DNA of 64,000 nucleotides from an uncultured OCS116 cluster bacterium (GTDB taxonomy: Bacteria > Pseudomonadota > Alphaproteobacteria > Rhizobiales > TMED25): contig CACMIP010000001.1 of assembly GCA_902613795.1 (NCBI GenBank), forward strand, positions 436,139 to 500,138, in the 5' to 3' direction. Shown here in pieces: positions 44,419-52,820 of the stretch (the first letter of the stretch is position 1; each line of letters starts with the position of its first letter). Under the pieces are notes generated by a model that saw only the letters and a program-made list of their open reading frames with translations, made no database searches and was not told the origin of the DNA. Made by a program: the position numbers and the translations under genes.

Positions 44419-45497
44419 TCGTTTGACTCGTTAAAAATCCTTTTGGGATCTGGTGTTTGTTCTAGGACGTTCAGCTTTCTTCCGCTTGTAGCAATCTTCT
44501 TTGATGATACTGTAATTTTCTCTATATCCTGACTTGCCAAATTGAAATGTTTTTGTAAATCCTGAACTCTGCTATTTAGTCTTTCAATATCTATTAAAAC
44601 ATTGCCAACTTCTGTCTTTATTATACCAAGTTGTTTTTGCATTTGAGCGTCACGTATTAATGTCTGAAGTGTTTGAACAGTAAGCATTAGAGTATTTGGT
44701 GAAACTATCGTAATTCCTGATCTATAAGATTTTTGAATTAAATCACCGAAACTCTCATAGAGATCTGCGTATACCGATTCAGAAGGAATAAACATGATCA
44801 ACGGTTCCCGAACCTCACCAGGTATTTTATATTTCTCAGCTATATCATTTACATGTTTTGATACATCAACTTTAATCTTCGCGGACGCCTTTTTCTTATC
44901 TTCAGTTGTTTTTGATGATCTCAATTCATCAAAACTCTCCAGAGGAAATTTTGAGTCAATGACAACCAATTCATCCGAATTTGGCATACGAATTATACAA
45001 TCGGGTCTTTTTGAATTTGATAGGGTATACTGAAAAGAGTAAAGAGCGCTTGGGAGTGAGTCTGCAATTATCGATTCCATCCTTGCCTGCCCGAAAGCGC
45101 CTCGTTGTTGCTTATTTGAGAGTATGCCTTGAAGGTCTATAACATTATTCGACAAATCTGTGATGTTTTTTTGTGCATTATCAATTACTGCGAGACGTTC
45201 AGATAATTTTGTTAAATCCTCATGCGTCTTCTCTCGACTTTGCTTGAGCTCCTCTTGAACTTTCTCGTTAATTTTATCTTTCACCTCATTGATTGAATTA
45301 TTAAGCCTGTCATGATTTCCATTGAACAAATCAGTTAGAGTTCTAATCTTCAGATCTAATTCATTGTTTTGTTTGATTAATTCACTAATCTCAGTTTCAG
45401 GGCTATTATGACTCCTTTTATTTTGAAAGAGCATCACATAGAGTACTATCAAAAAAATGGTAAGCAGAAGTAGTGCGATTATTATGATTTCAGTCAT
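44415..45497 (-). CDS. rmuC: DNA recombination protein RmuC homologue
   Basis: Predicted membrane-anchored protein of 360 residues. An N-terminal membrane segment (IIIIALLLLTIFLIVLYVML) is followed by a long coiled coil (about 35-125) and the RmuC nuclease-like domain: RGAFGQARMESIIAD, SKRPDCIIRMP and VVIDSKFPLESFD. Loss of RmuC raises inversions at short repeats in E. coli. It is divergent from def and convergent with recR. Confidence 0.92.
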   Translation of the reverse strand: MTEIIIIALLLLTIFLIVLYVMLFQNKRSHNSPETEISELIKQNNELDLKIRTLTDLFNGNHDRLNNSINEVKDKINEKVQEELKQSREKTHEDLTKLSERLAVIDNAQKNITDLSNNVIDLQGILSNKQQRGAFGQARMESIIADSLPSALYSFQYTLSNSKRPDCIIRMPNSDELVVIDSKFPLESFDELRSSKTTEDKKKASAKIKVDVSKHVNDIAEKYKIPGEVREPLIMFIPSESVYADLYESFGDLIQKSYRSGITIVSPNTLMLTVQTLQTLIRDAQMQKQLGIIKTEVGNVLIDIERLNSRVQDLQKHFNLASQDIEKITVSSKKIATSGRKLNVLEQTPDPKRIFNESND

Positions 45498-45576
45498 CTT
45501 CTAAATTATATTGATATTAATTTTACATTTTAATATGTTTTGCATTAAAATACTAATTTTATATGCAGAGTAAAAT

Positions 45577-46089
45577 ATGATTTATCCAATTATAACTATC
45601 CCGGACAAAGTGCTACGAAAAAAATCCGATGCAGTTGATAAAGTAGATGGCGAAATCTTATCAATATTAGAAAATATGGCAGAAACAATGTATGCAGCCC
45701 CTGGAATTGGGCTAGCTGCTATACAAGTTGGTATCACTAAAAGATTGGTTGTTATAGATTGCGAGCACAGTGAGGAGAAAAAAAAGAACCCTCTCTATAT
45801 GGCAAACCCTGAAATTGTGTGGACATCACGCGAATTGTCTGCTTACAAGGAGGGCTGTCTTTCAATACCTGAGTTTTATGAAGAAGTTGAAAGACCATCC
45901 GAATGTCGGGTCAAGTATCTCGATAAAAAAAATAAGGTACAATTCTTGGATTGTGATGGACTTCTTGCAACATGCGTCCAGCATGAGATAGATCATTTAG
46001 ACGGGAAATTATTTATTGACTACCTTTCTCGTCTAAAAAAAACATCTATCGAAAAAAAATTTATTAAACAATATAAGCAAAAGGCTTAA
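45577..46089 (+). CDS. def: Peptide deformylase
   Basis: Removes the N-formyl group from new proteins. The three family motifs are complete: GIGLAAIQVG (43-52), EGCLS with metal ligand C94, and QHEIDH with H136 and H140 and catalytic Glu. Length 170 is standard. AGAG lies 6 bases before the ATG. It is followed by fmt after 10 bases; def and fmt complete the formylation cycle. Divergent from rmuC. Confidence 0.96.
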   Translation: MIYPIITIPDKVLRKKSDAVDKVDGEILSILENMAETMYAAPGIGLAAIQVGITKRLVVIDCEHSEEKKKNPLYMANPEIVWTSRELSAYKEGCLSIPEFYEEVERPSECRVKYLDKKNKVQFLDCDGLLATCVQHEIDHLDGKLFIDYLSRLKKTSIEKKFIKQYKQKA

Positions 46090-46099
46090 GAACGATTAT

Positions 46100-47038
46100 A
46101 TGAACATTACTTTTATGAGCTCGTCAGAATTTGGGTTACCTGCTTTGAAAAAGCTTGTTGAGTCGCAAAATAAAATTTTAGCAGTTTACACACAGCCACC
46201 AAAAAAATCTGGCAGGGGTCTGAAGATGAATAAGTCTGTAATTCATCAATTTGCCTTGCAAAATAATCTATGCGTCAGAACGCCAACTAACTTAAAGGAA
46301 CAGACTGAAATAGATTTTTTAAAAAAATCAAATCCTGACCTTGGTATTGTAGTATCCTACGGACTGATGATACCAACCAAGATATTGGAGATCCCTAGAT
46401 TTGGCTTTTTAAATATACACCCATCTCTTCTACCAAGGTGGAGGGGTGCTGCACCGATACAGAGAGCAATAATGAACGGGGATGAGAAAACAGGTATAAA
46501 TATAATGAAACTTGATGATGGATTGGACACAGGGGATATTTGCAAGAAAATTGTAATTGAGATTAAGACGACGGATAATAATGAGTCACTATCACTTAAA
46601 TTATCAAAATTAGGCGCTGAAGTTTTGATGCAAGCAGTCATTGATCTCAAAGATGGAAACTTAAATTTCACAAGACAAGATAATAGAAATATAACCTATG
46701 CAAAAAAAATTGATAAAAAAGAAACAGAATTAGATTTCAACTGTGCAGCCGAGGAGATACATAACAAAATAAGAGGCTTGAGCCCGCATCCCGGAGCATG
46801 GTTTAAATATATTGATGAGTCTAATAATTTTAGGGTACGAATAATCCAGGCAGAAATTTTGGAAGGGCATGGTAAACCTGGCGAAGTAATTGATGATGAA
46901 CTGTCTATTGCTTGTGGTGATAATGCCATCAAACCAATATTAATACAAAAAGAGGGGAAAAAGCCAATGCAAATTAAGGACTTCCTTCTTGGAACAAAAA
47001 TACCAAAGGGGGTCATACTCAATAAATCGGTGATATAA
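46100..47038 (+). CDS. fmt: Methionyl-tRNA formyltransferase
   Basis: Adds formyl to initiator Met-tRNA using 10-formyl-THF. The catalytic region has NIHPSLLPRWRGAAPIQRAI, in which the Asn-His pair and SLLP motif are typical, and MKLDDGLDTGD carries the catalytic Asp. The C-terminal OB-like domain contains ALSPHPGAWF-like residues (GLSPHPGAWFKYI). Length 312 is usual. It lies between def and truA in an operon. Confidence 0.96.
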   Translation: MNITFMSSSEFGLPALKKLVESQNKILAVYTQPPKKSGRGLKMNKSVIHQFALQNNLCVRTPTNLKEQTEIDFLKKSNPDLGIVVSYGLMIPTKILEIPRFGFLNIHPSLLPRWRGAAPIQRAIMNGDEKTGINIMKLDDGLDTGDICKKIVIEIKTTDNNESLSLKLSKLGAEVLMQAVIDLKDGNLNFTRQDNRNITYAKKIDKKETELDFNCAAEEIHNKIRGLSPHPGAWFKYIDESNNFRVRIIQAEILEGHGKPGEVIDDELSIACGDNAIKPILIQKEGKKPMQIKDFLLGTKIPKGVILNKSVI

Positions 47039-47046
47039 ATTAAAAA

Positions 47047-47790
47047 ATGAGATATAAACTTACAATCGAATATGATGGTACAGATTATTCAGGCTGGCAA
47101 AAGCAAGATAATTCTTCGTCAATTCAAGAGCATATTGAAATTGCCATCGAAAAATTTTGTGGTGAGAAATCAAGTGTATCTGGTGCAGGCAGAACGGATG
47201 CGGGTGTACATGCATCGGGACAAGTCGCTCATCTCGATCTTGATCAGGATCGCGACACTGATCAAATACGAAAAGGTATTAATTTTTATCTTAAGAATGA
47301 AAAAATCAGTGTTTTAGATATTGAGAGAGTTCCTGATGACTTTGATGCCAGATTCTCAGCGATGATGAGACACTATAGGTATAAAATAATGAACCGCAAG
47401 AGCCCACTTACATACCACAGCAATACACATGCGCATGTAAAGCAAAGCTTGGATATTACATTGATGCAGCAGGCTGCAGATTATTTCATTGGCAAACATG
47501 ATTTTACCACTTTCAGATCTGCTGGATGCCAATCAAAATCGCCAATTAAATCGATTAAAAAAATTTTAATTACAAAGCAGAAAGATAAAATCTATGTTGA
47601 TTTTACAGCTAAATCTTTTTTACACACTCAGGTAAGATCGATTATGGGCTGCATACTCAAAGTTGGTACAGGGTCGTGGGATCTGTCAATGATACCTGAT
47701 ATCATTGCTGCGAAAGACCGAACAAAATGCGCAACACTCGCTCCATCTTGCGGTTTATATCTTAAAAAGATTGATTACGGTTCTATTTAA
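47047..47790 (+). CDS. truA: tRNA pseudouridine synthase A (positions 38-40)
   Basis: Modifies uridines in the anticodon stem-loop. The catalytic Asp51 lies in SGAGRTDAGVHA. YDGTDYSGWQKQ, ARFSAMMRHYRYKI and the late motif FLHTQVRSIMGCILKVG are characteristic. Length 247 is normal. It lies 8 bases after fmt, and its end converges with dapE after 4 bases. Confidence 0.96.
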   Translation: MRYKLTIEYDGTDYSGWQKQDNSSSIQEHIEIAIEKFCGEKSSVSGAGRTDAGVHASGQVAHLDLDQDRDTDQIRKGINFYLKNEKISVLDIERVPDDFDARFSAMMRHYRYKIMNRKSPLTYHSNTHAHVKQSLDITLMQQAADYFIGKHDFTTFRSAGCQSKSPIKSIKKILITKQKDKIYVDFTAKSFLHTQVRSIMGCILKVGTGSWDLSMIPDIIAAKDRTKCATLAPSCGLYLKKIDYGSI

Positions 47791-47794
47791 AGAT

Positions 47795-48952
47795 TTACAA
47801 GTTAAAATAATTATCAATAAATTCTAAATAAATCTCTGTAAGGAGAAAAAATTCATCTATTATTATTTTTTCGTCTACCTGATGCATTGTCCTGCCAACA
47901 AGCCCAAACTCTATTACTGGGCAATATTTTGCGATAAAACGACCGTCTGATGTCCCACCGAAAGTGCTTAGTTTGGCATCTATCTTAGTTTTATTAAATA
48001 TAGCCTTTTGAAGTAAATCAGCTAATTTCCCACTCCCAGTATAATAAACATCTGCTACTGAAATTTTTCTCAAATCAAAGGTAATTTCTGCTTCATCCAG
48101 AACTGATGAAAGCCTATCCTTTATGCACTCCAACAAAGATTTTTCATTCCATAAATCATTAAACCGAACGTTAAGAGATGCGTGAACTAATTCAGGAATG
48201 ATGTTATGAGTTGGGTTATTTACATCGATAGATGTAATCTCAATATTAGTTGGTAGAAAATGCTCAGATCCTTCATCTAACTGTCCAGTAATTTTTGATA
48301 ACGCCTTTATGGCATGTGTTATGGGATTATTTGCTTTTTCTGGGTATGCAACATGGCCTTGCTTTCCAATAATTCTTAAATCACACGATAAACTGCCCCT
48401 TCGCCCAATTTTAATATTGTCTCCAATCAACTCTTTATTTGTTGGTTCAGTAACAATGCAGTCATTAATTTTTATTCCTTGATCATTGACCCACTTGATG
48501 AGGGGTTCGGTACCATTTATTGCCACTCCTTCCTCGTCGCCAGTTAACATATAACTCAGCGTACCTTTGGAGTCCATTCTCTCATAATAATTAATTCCCG
48601 CGACTATGGATGCAATCACCGCTCCTTTCATGTCTTCTGCACCACGAGCATATATGATTCCGTCTTCAATATGCCCTGAAAAAGGGGGGTGCTTCCAACT
48701 ATTCAGTTCGCCCGGCGGAACAACATCTACATGTCCTGCAAAATTGAGATGCGGCCCCCCAGTGCCAATAATTGCAAACATATTTTCTACTTCCATAGTA
48801 TCAGCAGAGCCAAATTTCACTCTATGTATTTCAAAATTATATTTTTTGAAAAGCTTTTCTAAAAAATCAAATGACTTTTTAGCATCAGGAGTAACACTCT
48901 CAATCCTTAGAAAATCTTGTAATATGTTTTGTGCTTCGACTTGATTTATCAT
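47795..48952 (-). CDS. dapE: Succinyl-diaminopimelate desuccinylase DapE
   Basis: Di-zinc M20 hydrolase of lysine and meso-diaminopimelate synthesis. Metal sites are seen in NFAGHVDVVPPG, RGAEDMKGAV and TGDEEGVAINGT. EFGLVGRTMHQVDE provides the last His. Length 385 matches DapE. It sits with dapD in a two-gene group, 23 bases after its stop, so succinylated intermediates of the DAP pathway are made and then processed together. Distinct from ArgE at 60663-61826. Confidence 0.95.
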   Translation of the reverse strand: MINQVEAQNILQDFLRIESVTPDAKKSFDFLEKLFKKYNFEIHRVKFGSADTMEVENMFAIIGTGGPHLNFAGHVDVVPPGELNSWKHPPFSGHIEDGIIYARGAEDMKGAVIASIVAGINYYERMDSKGTLSYMLTGDEEGVAINGTEPLIKWVNDQGIKINDCIVTEPTNKELIGDNIKIGRRGSLSCDLRIIGKQGHVAYPEKANNPITHAIKALSKITGQLDEGSEHFLPTNIEITSIDVNNPTHNIIPELVHASLNVRFNDLWNEKSLLECIKDRLSSVLDEAEITFDLRKISVADVYYTGSGKLADLLQKAIFNKTKIDAKLSTFGGTSDGRFIAKYCPVIEFGLVGRTMHQVDEKIIIDEFFLLTEIYLEFIDNYFNL

Positions 48953-48975
48953 GAATATACTTTTTTTAAAAATAT

Positions 48976-49794
48976 TTATGGCCTTAATAACTCATTGATC
49001 GATGTTTTTAATCGAGTTTTCTCATCGACTCTTTTAACAATTACTGCACAATAAAGTCCCAAACCGTCGTCCTTCATCTTTTCACTAGGTAACGTTCCAG
49101 GAACTACTACAGAATAAGATGGAACTTTACCATAATAAATAGCCCCAGTATCTCTATCGACTATCTTCGTTGAGGCTCCAATAAAGACCCCCATAGAAAT
49201 TACCGATCCTTCTTCGACCAAGACGCCTTCAGCAATTTCTGATCTAGCTCCAATAAAGCAATTATCTTCTATTATTACTGGATTAGCTTGAAGTGGCTCA
49301 AGCACGCCACCAATGCCTACACCTCCACTTATATGACAATTTTTTCCTATTTGTGCACACGATCCAATTGTAGACCAAGTATCAATCATTGTACCTTGAT
49401 CCACATAAGCACCCACATTGATAAATGAGGGCATAATAATACAATCTTTTGCAACAAAAGCAGATTTTCTGATCACAGCATTTGGAACATTACGGAATCC
49501 TGCTAAGTTATACTTATCTTCATCCCAATCTGCAGTCTTGCCAGCGACTTTATCGAACCAAGTTGCGTATGGGCCACTTAGAGTTGAATTACTTTTTGTC
49601 CTGAAACTGAGTAATATGGCTTTCTTAATCCATTGATTAACAACCCAATTTCCGTTGATCTTTTCGCAGACTCTGATTGCCCCTGAGTCCAATTGTTCAA
49701 GAACGTCATCTACAATAATACTGACTTCTTCAATATTAGTAGATGAATTATTATCGAAAACATCATTAATTATCTGTTCGTAATTATTACTCAT
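48976..49794 (-). CDS. dapD: Tetrahydrodipicolinate N-succinyltransferase DapD
   Basis: Uses succinyl-CoA in the DAP/lysine pathway that supplies peptidoglycan. A short N-terminal helical domain precedes a left-handed beta-helix of hexapeptide repeats ([38 protein letters not shown]). [19 protein letters not shown] continues it. Length 272 is typical. It is cotranscribed with dapE, and presumably follows the ICL/PEP-mutase gene 12 bases upstream. Confidence 0.96.
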   Translation of the reverse strand: MSNNYEQIINDVFDNNSSTNIEEVSIIVDDVLEQLDSGAIRVCEKINGNWVVNQWIKKAILLSFRTKSNSTLSGPYATWFDKVAGKTADWDEDKYNLAGFRNVPNAVIRKSAFVAKDCIIMPSFINVGAYVDQGTMIDTWSTIGSCAQIGKNCHISGGVGIGGVLEPLQANPVIIEDNCFIGARSEIAEGVLVEEGSVISMGVFIGASTKIVDRDTGAIYYGKVPSYSVVVPGTLPSEKMKDDGLGLYCAVIVKRVDEKTRLKTSINELLRP

Positions 49795-49806
49795 TTTTCG
49801 TTATTC

Positions 49807-50661
49807 TCAACCTTTCATATATTTATCGATCAAATTTGAATATATATCCTCATTGGATAATTCACTTAATTTATCCATATCTATATTATAATCACCAAAA
49901 TTACCAGTTTCGAACAATCTTTGCATCGCATCTTTATAAGCTTGCATCGCAATGAAATATGCTTTGTGACCTGGCAGACTAATAGAAATACCTAAGTCGG
50001 CAAGCTCATCCAGGGACATTTCAGTTGAATTATTACCAAGAATTATTGGTACTTTGTGATGATTTGATATTTCATAAATATGATTACGTGTATCGATATT
50101 AACATAGAAAATTGCATCCGCGCCTTCTGACTCGTAAGCCTTACCTCTTTCAATCATATCTTGAAAACCAGTGTATGAGTAACAGCCAGTTCTCGCAATT
50201 ATACAAGTACTCGTGTTTTCTCTCGAATCTACAGCCATTTTTATTTTTTTTGAAGCTTCTTTTATATCTAAAAAATCTGATTTTTTTATGGCACCAAATT
50301 TAATTGGAAGATCCGTATCTTCTATGCTTATACCGGAAGCCCCTGCATCTTCAAGGCTCTCAACTGTTCGTTTTACATTCAATGCGTTCCCATAGCCATT
50401 GTCGGCATCAACGATTAATGGTATTTCTGTATTTTTGGCAATTCTTCTCACGGTATCAGTGAGCTCCGACAATGTTAACAGCATAAGATCAGGCTCGGAT
50501 AAATAATCAAGTGCTACAATCTTACCAGGTATTATACCCAATTTAAAACCGACATCACCGGCAAGCCTTGCTGATAATGGATTAAAAATTGTTGCAGGGT
50601 TGTAGCAATTACCGTCAATTAGTAACTCTTTTAACCTTATACTTAAATTTGTACTTATCAT
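49807..50661 (-). CDS. Isocitrate lyase/PEP mutase-superfamily protein (oxaloacetate-decarboxylase-like)
   Basis: TIM-barrel enzyme of 284 residues that works on 2- or 3-carbon oxo acids. VDADNGYGNAL holds metal-binding Asp residues and ISIEDTDLPIKFGA follows. The KKCG Cys motif of true isocitrate or methylisocitrate lyases is absent, being replaced by IKFG, so lyase activity of that kind is unlikely. An oxaloacetate or phosphonopyruvate-type reaction is more plausible. It is 12 bases before dapD and 91 bases after the next gene, so operon membership is unclear. Confidence 0.82.
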   Translation of the reverse strand: MISTNLSIRLKELLIDGNCYNPATIFNPLSARLAGDVGFKLGIIPGKIVALDYLSEPDLMLLTLSELTDTVRRIAKNTEIPLIVDADNGYGNALNVKRTVESLEDAGASGISIEDTDLPIKFGAIKKSDFLDIKEASKKIKMAVDSRENTSTCIIARTGCYSYTGFQDMIERGKAYESEGADAIFYVNIDTRNHIYEISNHHKVPIILGNNSTEMSLDELADLGISISLPGHKAYFIAMQAYKDAMQRLFETGNFGDYNIDMDKLSELSNEDIYSNLIDKYMKG

Positions 50662-50752
50662 AAAATTTCTCTTAATATAATTATTTATGTGATATTTATA
50701 AGCTTTTAGACTGTCACTATCCTGTTAAATTTACATATCATTATTTTGTAAA

Positions 50753-51151
50753 CTATAGTGGCTTCCAATCATCTTTTTTTGCTTCCCAACTATCAAAAAT
50801 TTCTTGCGCTGCTTTTAAAGCATGATTAGTTTTTGGGAATCCGATATATGGCGAACACTGCAGAATGACCTCGATAAGCTCATCTTTATTTGCGCCCCTA
50901 TTTAATGCTCCCCTAACATGTAGCCCAACCTCGTGAGGTAAATCAAGAGCGGCGGCTGCAGCCATAACTATCATTTCCCTTGTTTTTAGATCAAGATTTG
51001 GTCTGTCCCAAACCGTACCAAAACAATACTCATGAATGGCATCAGCATGTGTGGGACAAATTTTATATAGGTCATCCCAGCGTTCTAAACCTTCCTTACC
51101 AAAAGCTTCATCACGAATCTTTTTTCCTTTTTCCCATTTTTGACTATTCAT
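50753..51151 (-). CDS. Carboxymuconolactone decarboxylase-family protein (PcaC-like)
   Basis: Helical protein of 132 residues. EYCFGTVWDRPNLDLKTREM and LPHEVGLHVRGALNRGANKD match gamma-carboxymuconolactone decarboxylases; no CxxC is present, so it is not an AhpD peroxidase. LQCSPYIGFPKTNHAL is also family-like. It is 4 bases after the P1 peptidase stop and hence cotranscribed with it. No other protocatechuate genes are visible nearby, so its real substrate is unknown. Confidence 0.82.
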   Translation of the reverse strand: MNSQKWEKGKKIRDEAFGKEGLERWDDLYKICPTHADAIHEYCFGTVWDRPNLDLKTREMIVMAAAAALDLPHEVGLHVRGALNRGANKDELIEVILQCSPYIGFPKTNHALKAAQEIFDSWEAKKDDWKPL

Positions 51152-51155
51152 AATA

Positions 51156-52205
51156 TTACTCCTTGTTTGTTACTAAATCTTTGACGGTTTTTAGCCCTTT
51201 TATACCTTTTGCACTATAAACAGCTCTTCCTATTGCTCTAGTTAGAGTATCTGAGGCGGCAGAACAAATAAATGAAAAATTATACTCTTTTTTATAATAA
51301 TTTCTTTGACAACTTGAGATTGCAAATATTATATCACCATCTAAACTTGTTCCAGCCGGCCTAATTGCCCTGCTCAGTCCGGAAGTACTCATTTTTGCAA
51401 GGTTATATAATTCTAACTTATTCAAATCTAAATTTGTTGCAATAACGGAAATAGTTGTATTTTGCCTGTCTTTCGGTCGCTTATCCAGCTTTGTCGTCTC
51501 AGATATGTCCAGTTGACATTGATAATGTTCAAAATCTCGAAAATTTTTTCTCAAATTATTTCCCATTTCACCGCCTAACTCATAAATACTGGAATATAGA
51601 AGCTTAGTTCCAGGGATTACCGCAGAACCAACTGAATTTACAATGGTGATGGCTCCTATAATTATGTCATCACTAATTTTTGTGGAGGCGCTTCCAAGGC
51701 CACCTTTTTGAGTACCAGCAACAGCACCAATACCAGCGCCAAAATTACCAAGTGAGAAGTCTTCGCTTGAGTTTAAATATGCTTCATGGGATAGATTTTT
51801 ATATACTGAGGAGCTTATTGCAGAATAATTTTTTGTAGTTAGGTCATAAATACCGGCGCATGGCACTATTGGTATTGAAATGTCTGTATCTTTTATTTTG
51901 AAGCCTCTATTTTCTTGCTTCAAAATATCAACATACTCCGCACCGGACGCTAAGCCAAAAACGGATCCACCGCTTAATGAGATACCATCAATAAACTCGA
52001 CGGTATTATTTGGCTGTAATAATTCAACCTCACGAGATGCAGGTGCGCTGCCAAAAGTATAAGCTGACCCGCGATACTTGTGATTAAGCTTTAGAAATGT
52101 GAGTCCTGTATTAAGTTTAATGTTCTCTGCATTACCAACTTTTATTCCCTCAACATCTGAAATAAGATTTTTTTTACCAGCAGTTATGTTAATTTTTTTT
52201 TGCAT
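51156..52205 (-). CDS. P1-family (DmpA-like) aminopeptidase / amidase
   Basis: Self-processing N-terminal nucleophile hydrolase of 349 residues. The first half has LISDVEGIKVGNAEN, GISLSGGSVFGLASGAE and GTQKGGLGSASTKI. The nucleophile region is NTTISVIATNLDL, where the Thr after Asn is the expected cut site between alpha and beta chains. Known members hydrolyse D- or beta-aminoacyl amides and peptides. It heads a small minus-strand operon with the PcaC-like gene. Confidence 0.88.
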   Translation of the reverse strand: MQKKINITAGKKNLISDVEGIKVGNAENIKLNTGLTFLKLNHKYRGSAYTFGSAPASREVELLQPNNTVEFIDGISLSGGSVFGLASGAEYVDILKQENRGFKIKDTDISIPIVPCAGIYDLTTKNYSAISSSVYKNLSHEAYLNSSEDFSLGNFGAGIGAVAGTQKGGLGSASTKISDDIIIGAITIVNSVGSAVIPGTKLLYSSIYELGGEMGNNLRKNFRDFEHYQCQLDISETTKLDKRPKDRQNTTISVIATNLDLNKLELYNLAKMSTSGLSRAIRPAGTSLDGDIIFAISSCQRNYYKKEYNFSFICSAASDTLTRAIGRAVYSAKGIKGLKTVKDLVTNKE

Positions 52206-52331
52206 ATTGATATCTGGAAATCTAGATTATAATAATTTAATCTTGATTATTATAAAATAAATATATTTTTTGTTTATGTTTTATATTTATTATTGTATAG
52301 ATATCTAAATTTATAGTTTGGAGTAAATGAA

Positions 52332-52466
52332 GTGAAACGTACTTATCAACCAAGCGTCCTCGTTAGAAAAAGAAGGCATGGTTTTAGGGCAAGAAAATCA
52401 ACAAACGGAGGACTGAAAGTGCTAAACCGCAGACGTTCAAAGGGGAGAAAACGTCTTTCCGCATAA
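52332..52466 (+). CDS. rpmH: 50S ribosomal protein L34
   Basis: Small basic protein of 44 residues, read directly: [20 protein letters not shown], then [20 protein letters not shown] and LSA. This is the classic L34. The start is GTG at 52332 with a GGAG site at 52320-52323, 8 bases upstream. It begins the rpmH-rnpA-yidC-engB-argB string. The 126-base intergenic region upstream is extremely AT-rich; I saw no clear DnaA boxes there. Confidence 0.96.
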   Translation: MKRTYQPSVLVRKRRHGFRARKSTNGGLKVLNRRRSKGRKRLSA

Positions 52467-52489
52467 TTCTATAATAATAATTGTCTCGA

Positions 52490-52813
52490 ATGGAAGTTTT
52501 AAAAAAAAGGAATGAGTTTAAACTTGCTTCAGGTGGCAAAAAGTTTGTGACGCCATCATTTATCTTTTTAGAGCATAATCTTGAAGACAAAGTGCACTCA
52601 AGCCCAAAGATTGGATATACTGCTTCTAAGAAAATCGGAACATCTGTTCTTAGAAACAAGGCGAAAAGAAGGATGCGATCTGTCATCGCCGAAGTTTTTA
52701 TTAATTATGCAAGGCAAGATACGAATTATGTGATGATAGCACGAAAAGCAATTCTGGATTACCCCTATGAGTCACTTAAAAGTGACCTGGAAAGGTTATG
52801 TAAAAAAATCTGA
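52490..52813 (+). CDS. rnpA: Ribonuclease P protein component
   Basis: Protein subunit of RNase P, 107 residues. The signature is GYTASKKIGTSVLRNKAKRRMRSV, preceded by FKLASGGKKF. I choose ATG 52490 (MEVLKKRNEF) rather than the earlier TTG 52481. It lies 23 bases after rpmH, the universal pairing, and 7 bases before yidC. No yidD ORF is found between rnpA and yidC. Confidence 0.95.
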   Translation: MEVLKKRNEFKLASGGKKFVTPSFIFLEHNLEDKVHSSPKIGYTASKKIGTSVLRNKAKRRMRSVIAEVFINYARQDTNYVMIARKAILDYPYESLKSDLERLCKKI

Positions 52814-52820
52814 TAATGCA

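Noticed and set aside
49807..50661. Isocitrate or methylisocitrate lyase
   Set aside because: The KKCG catalytic motif is missing, so only superfamily membership is claimed.
52206..52331. Possible replication origin before rpmH
   Set aside because: rpmH lies next to dnaA/oriC in many bacteria, but there is no dnaA gene and no DnaA-box cluster here. The region is merely AT-rich.
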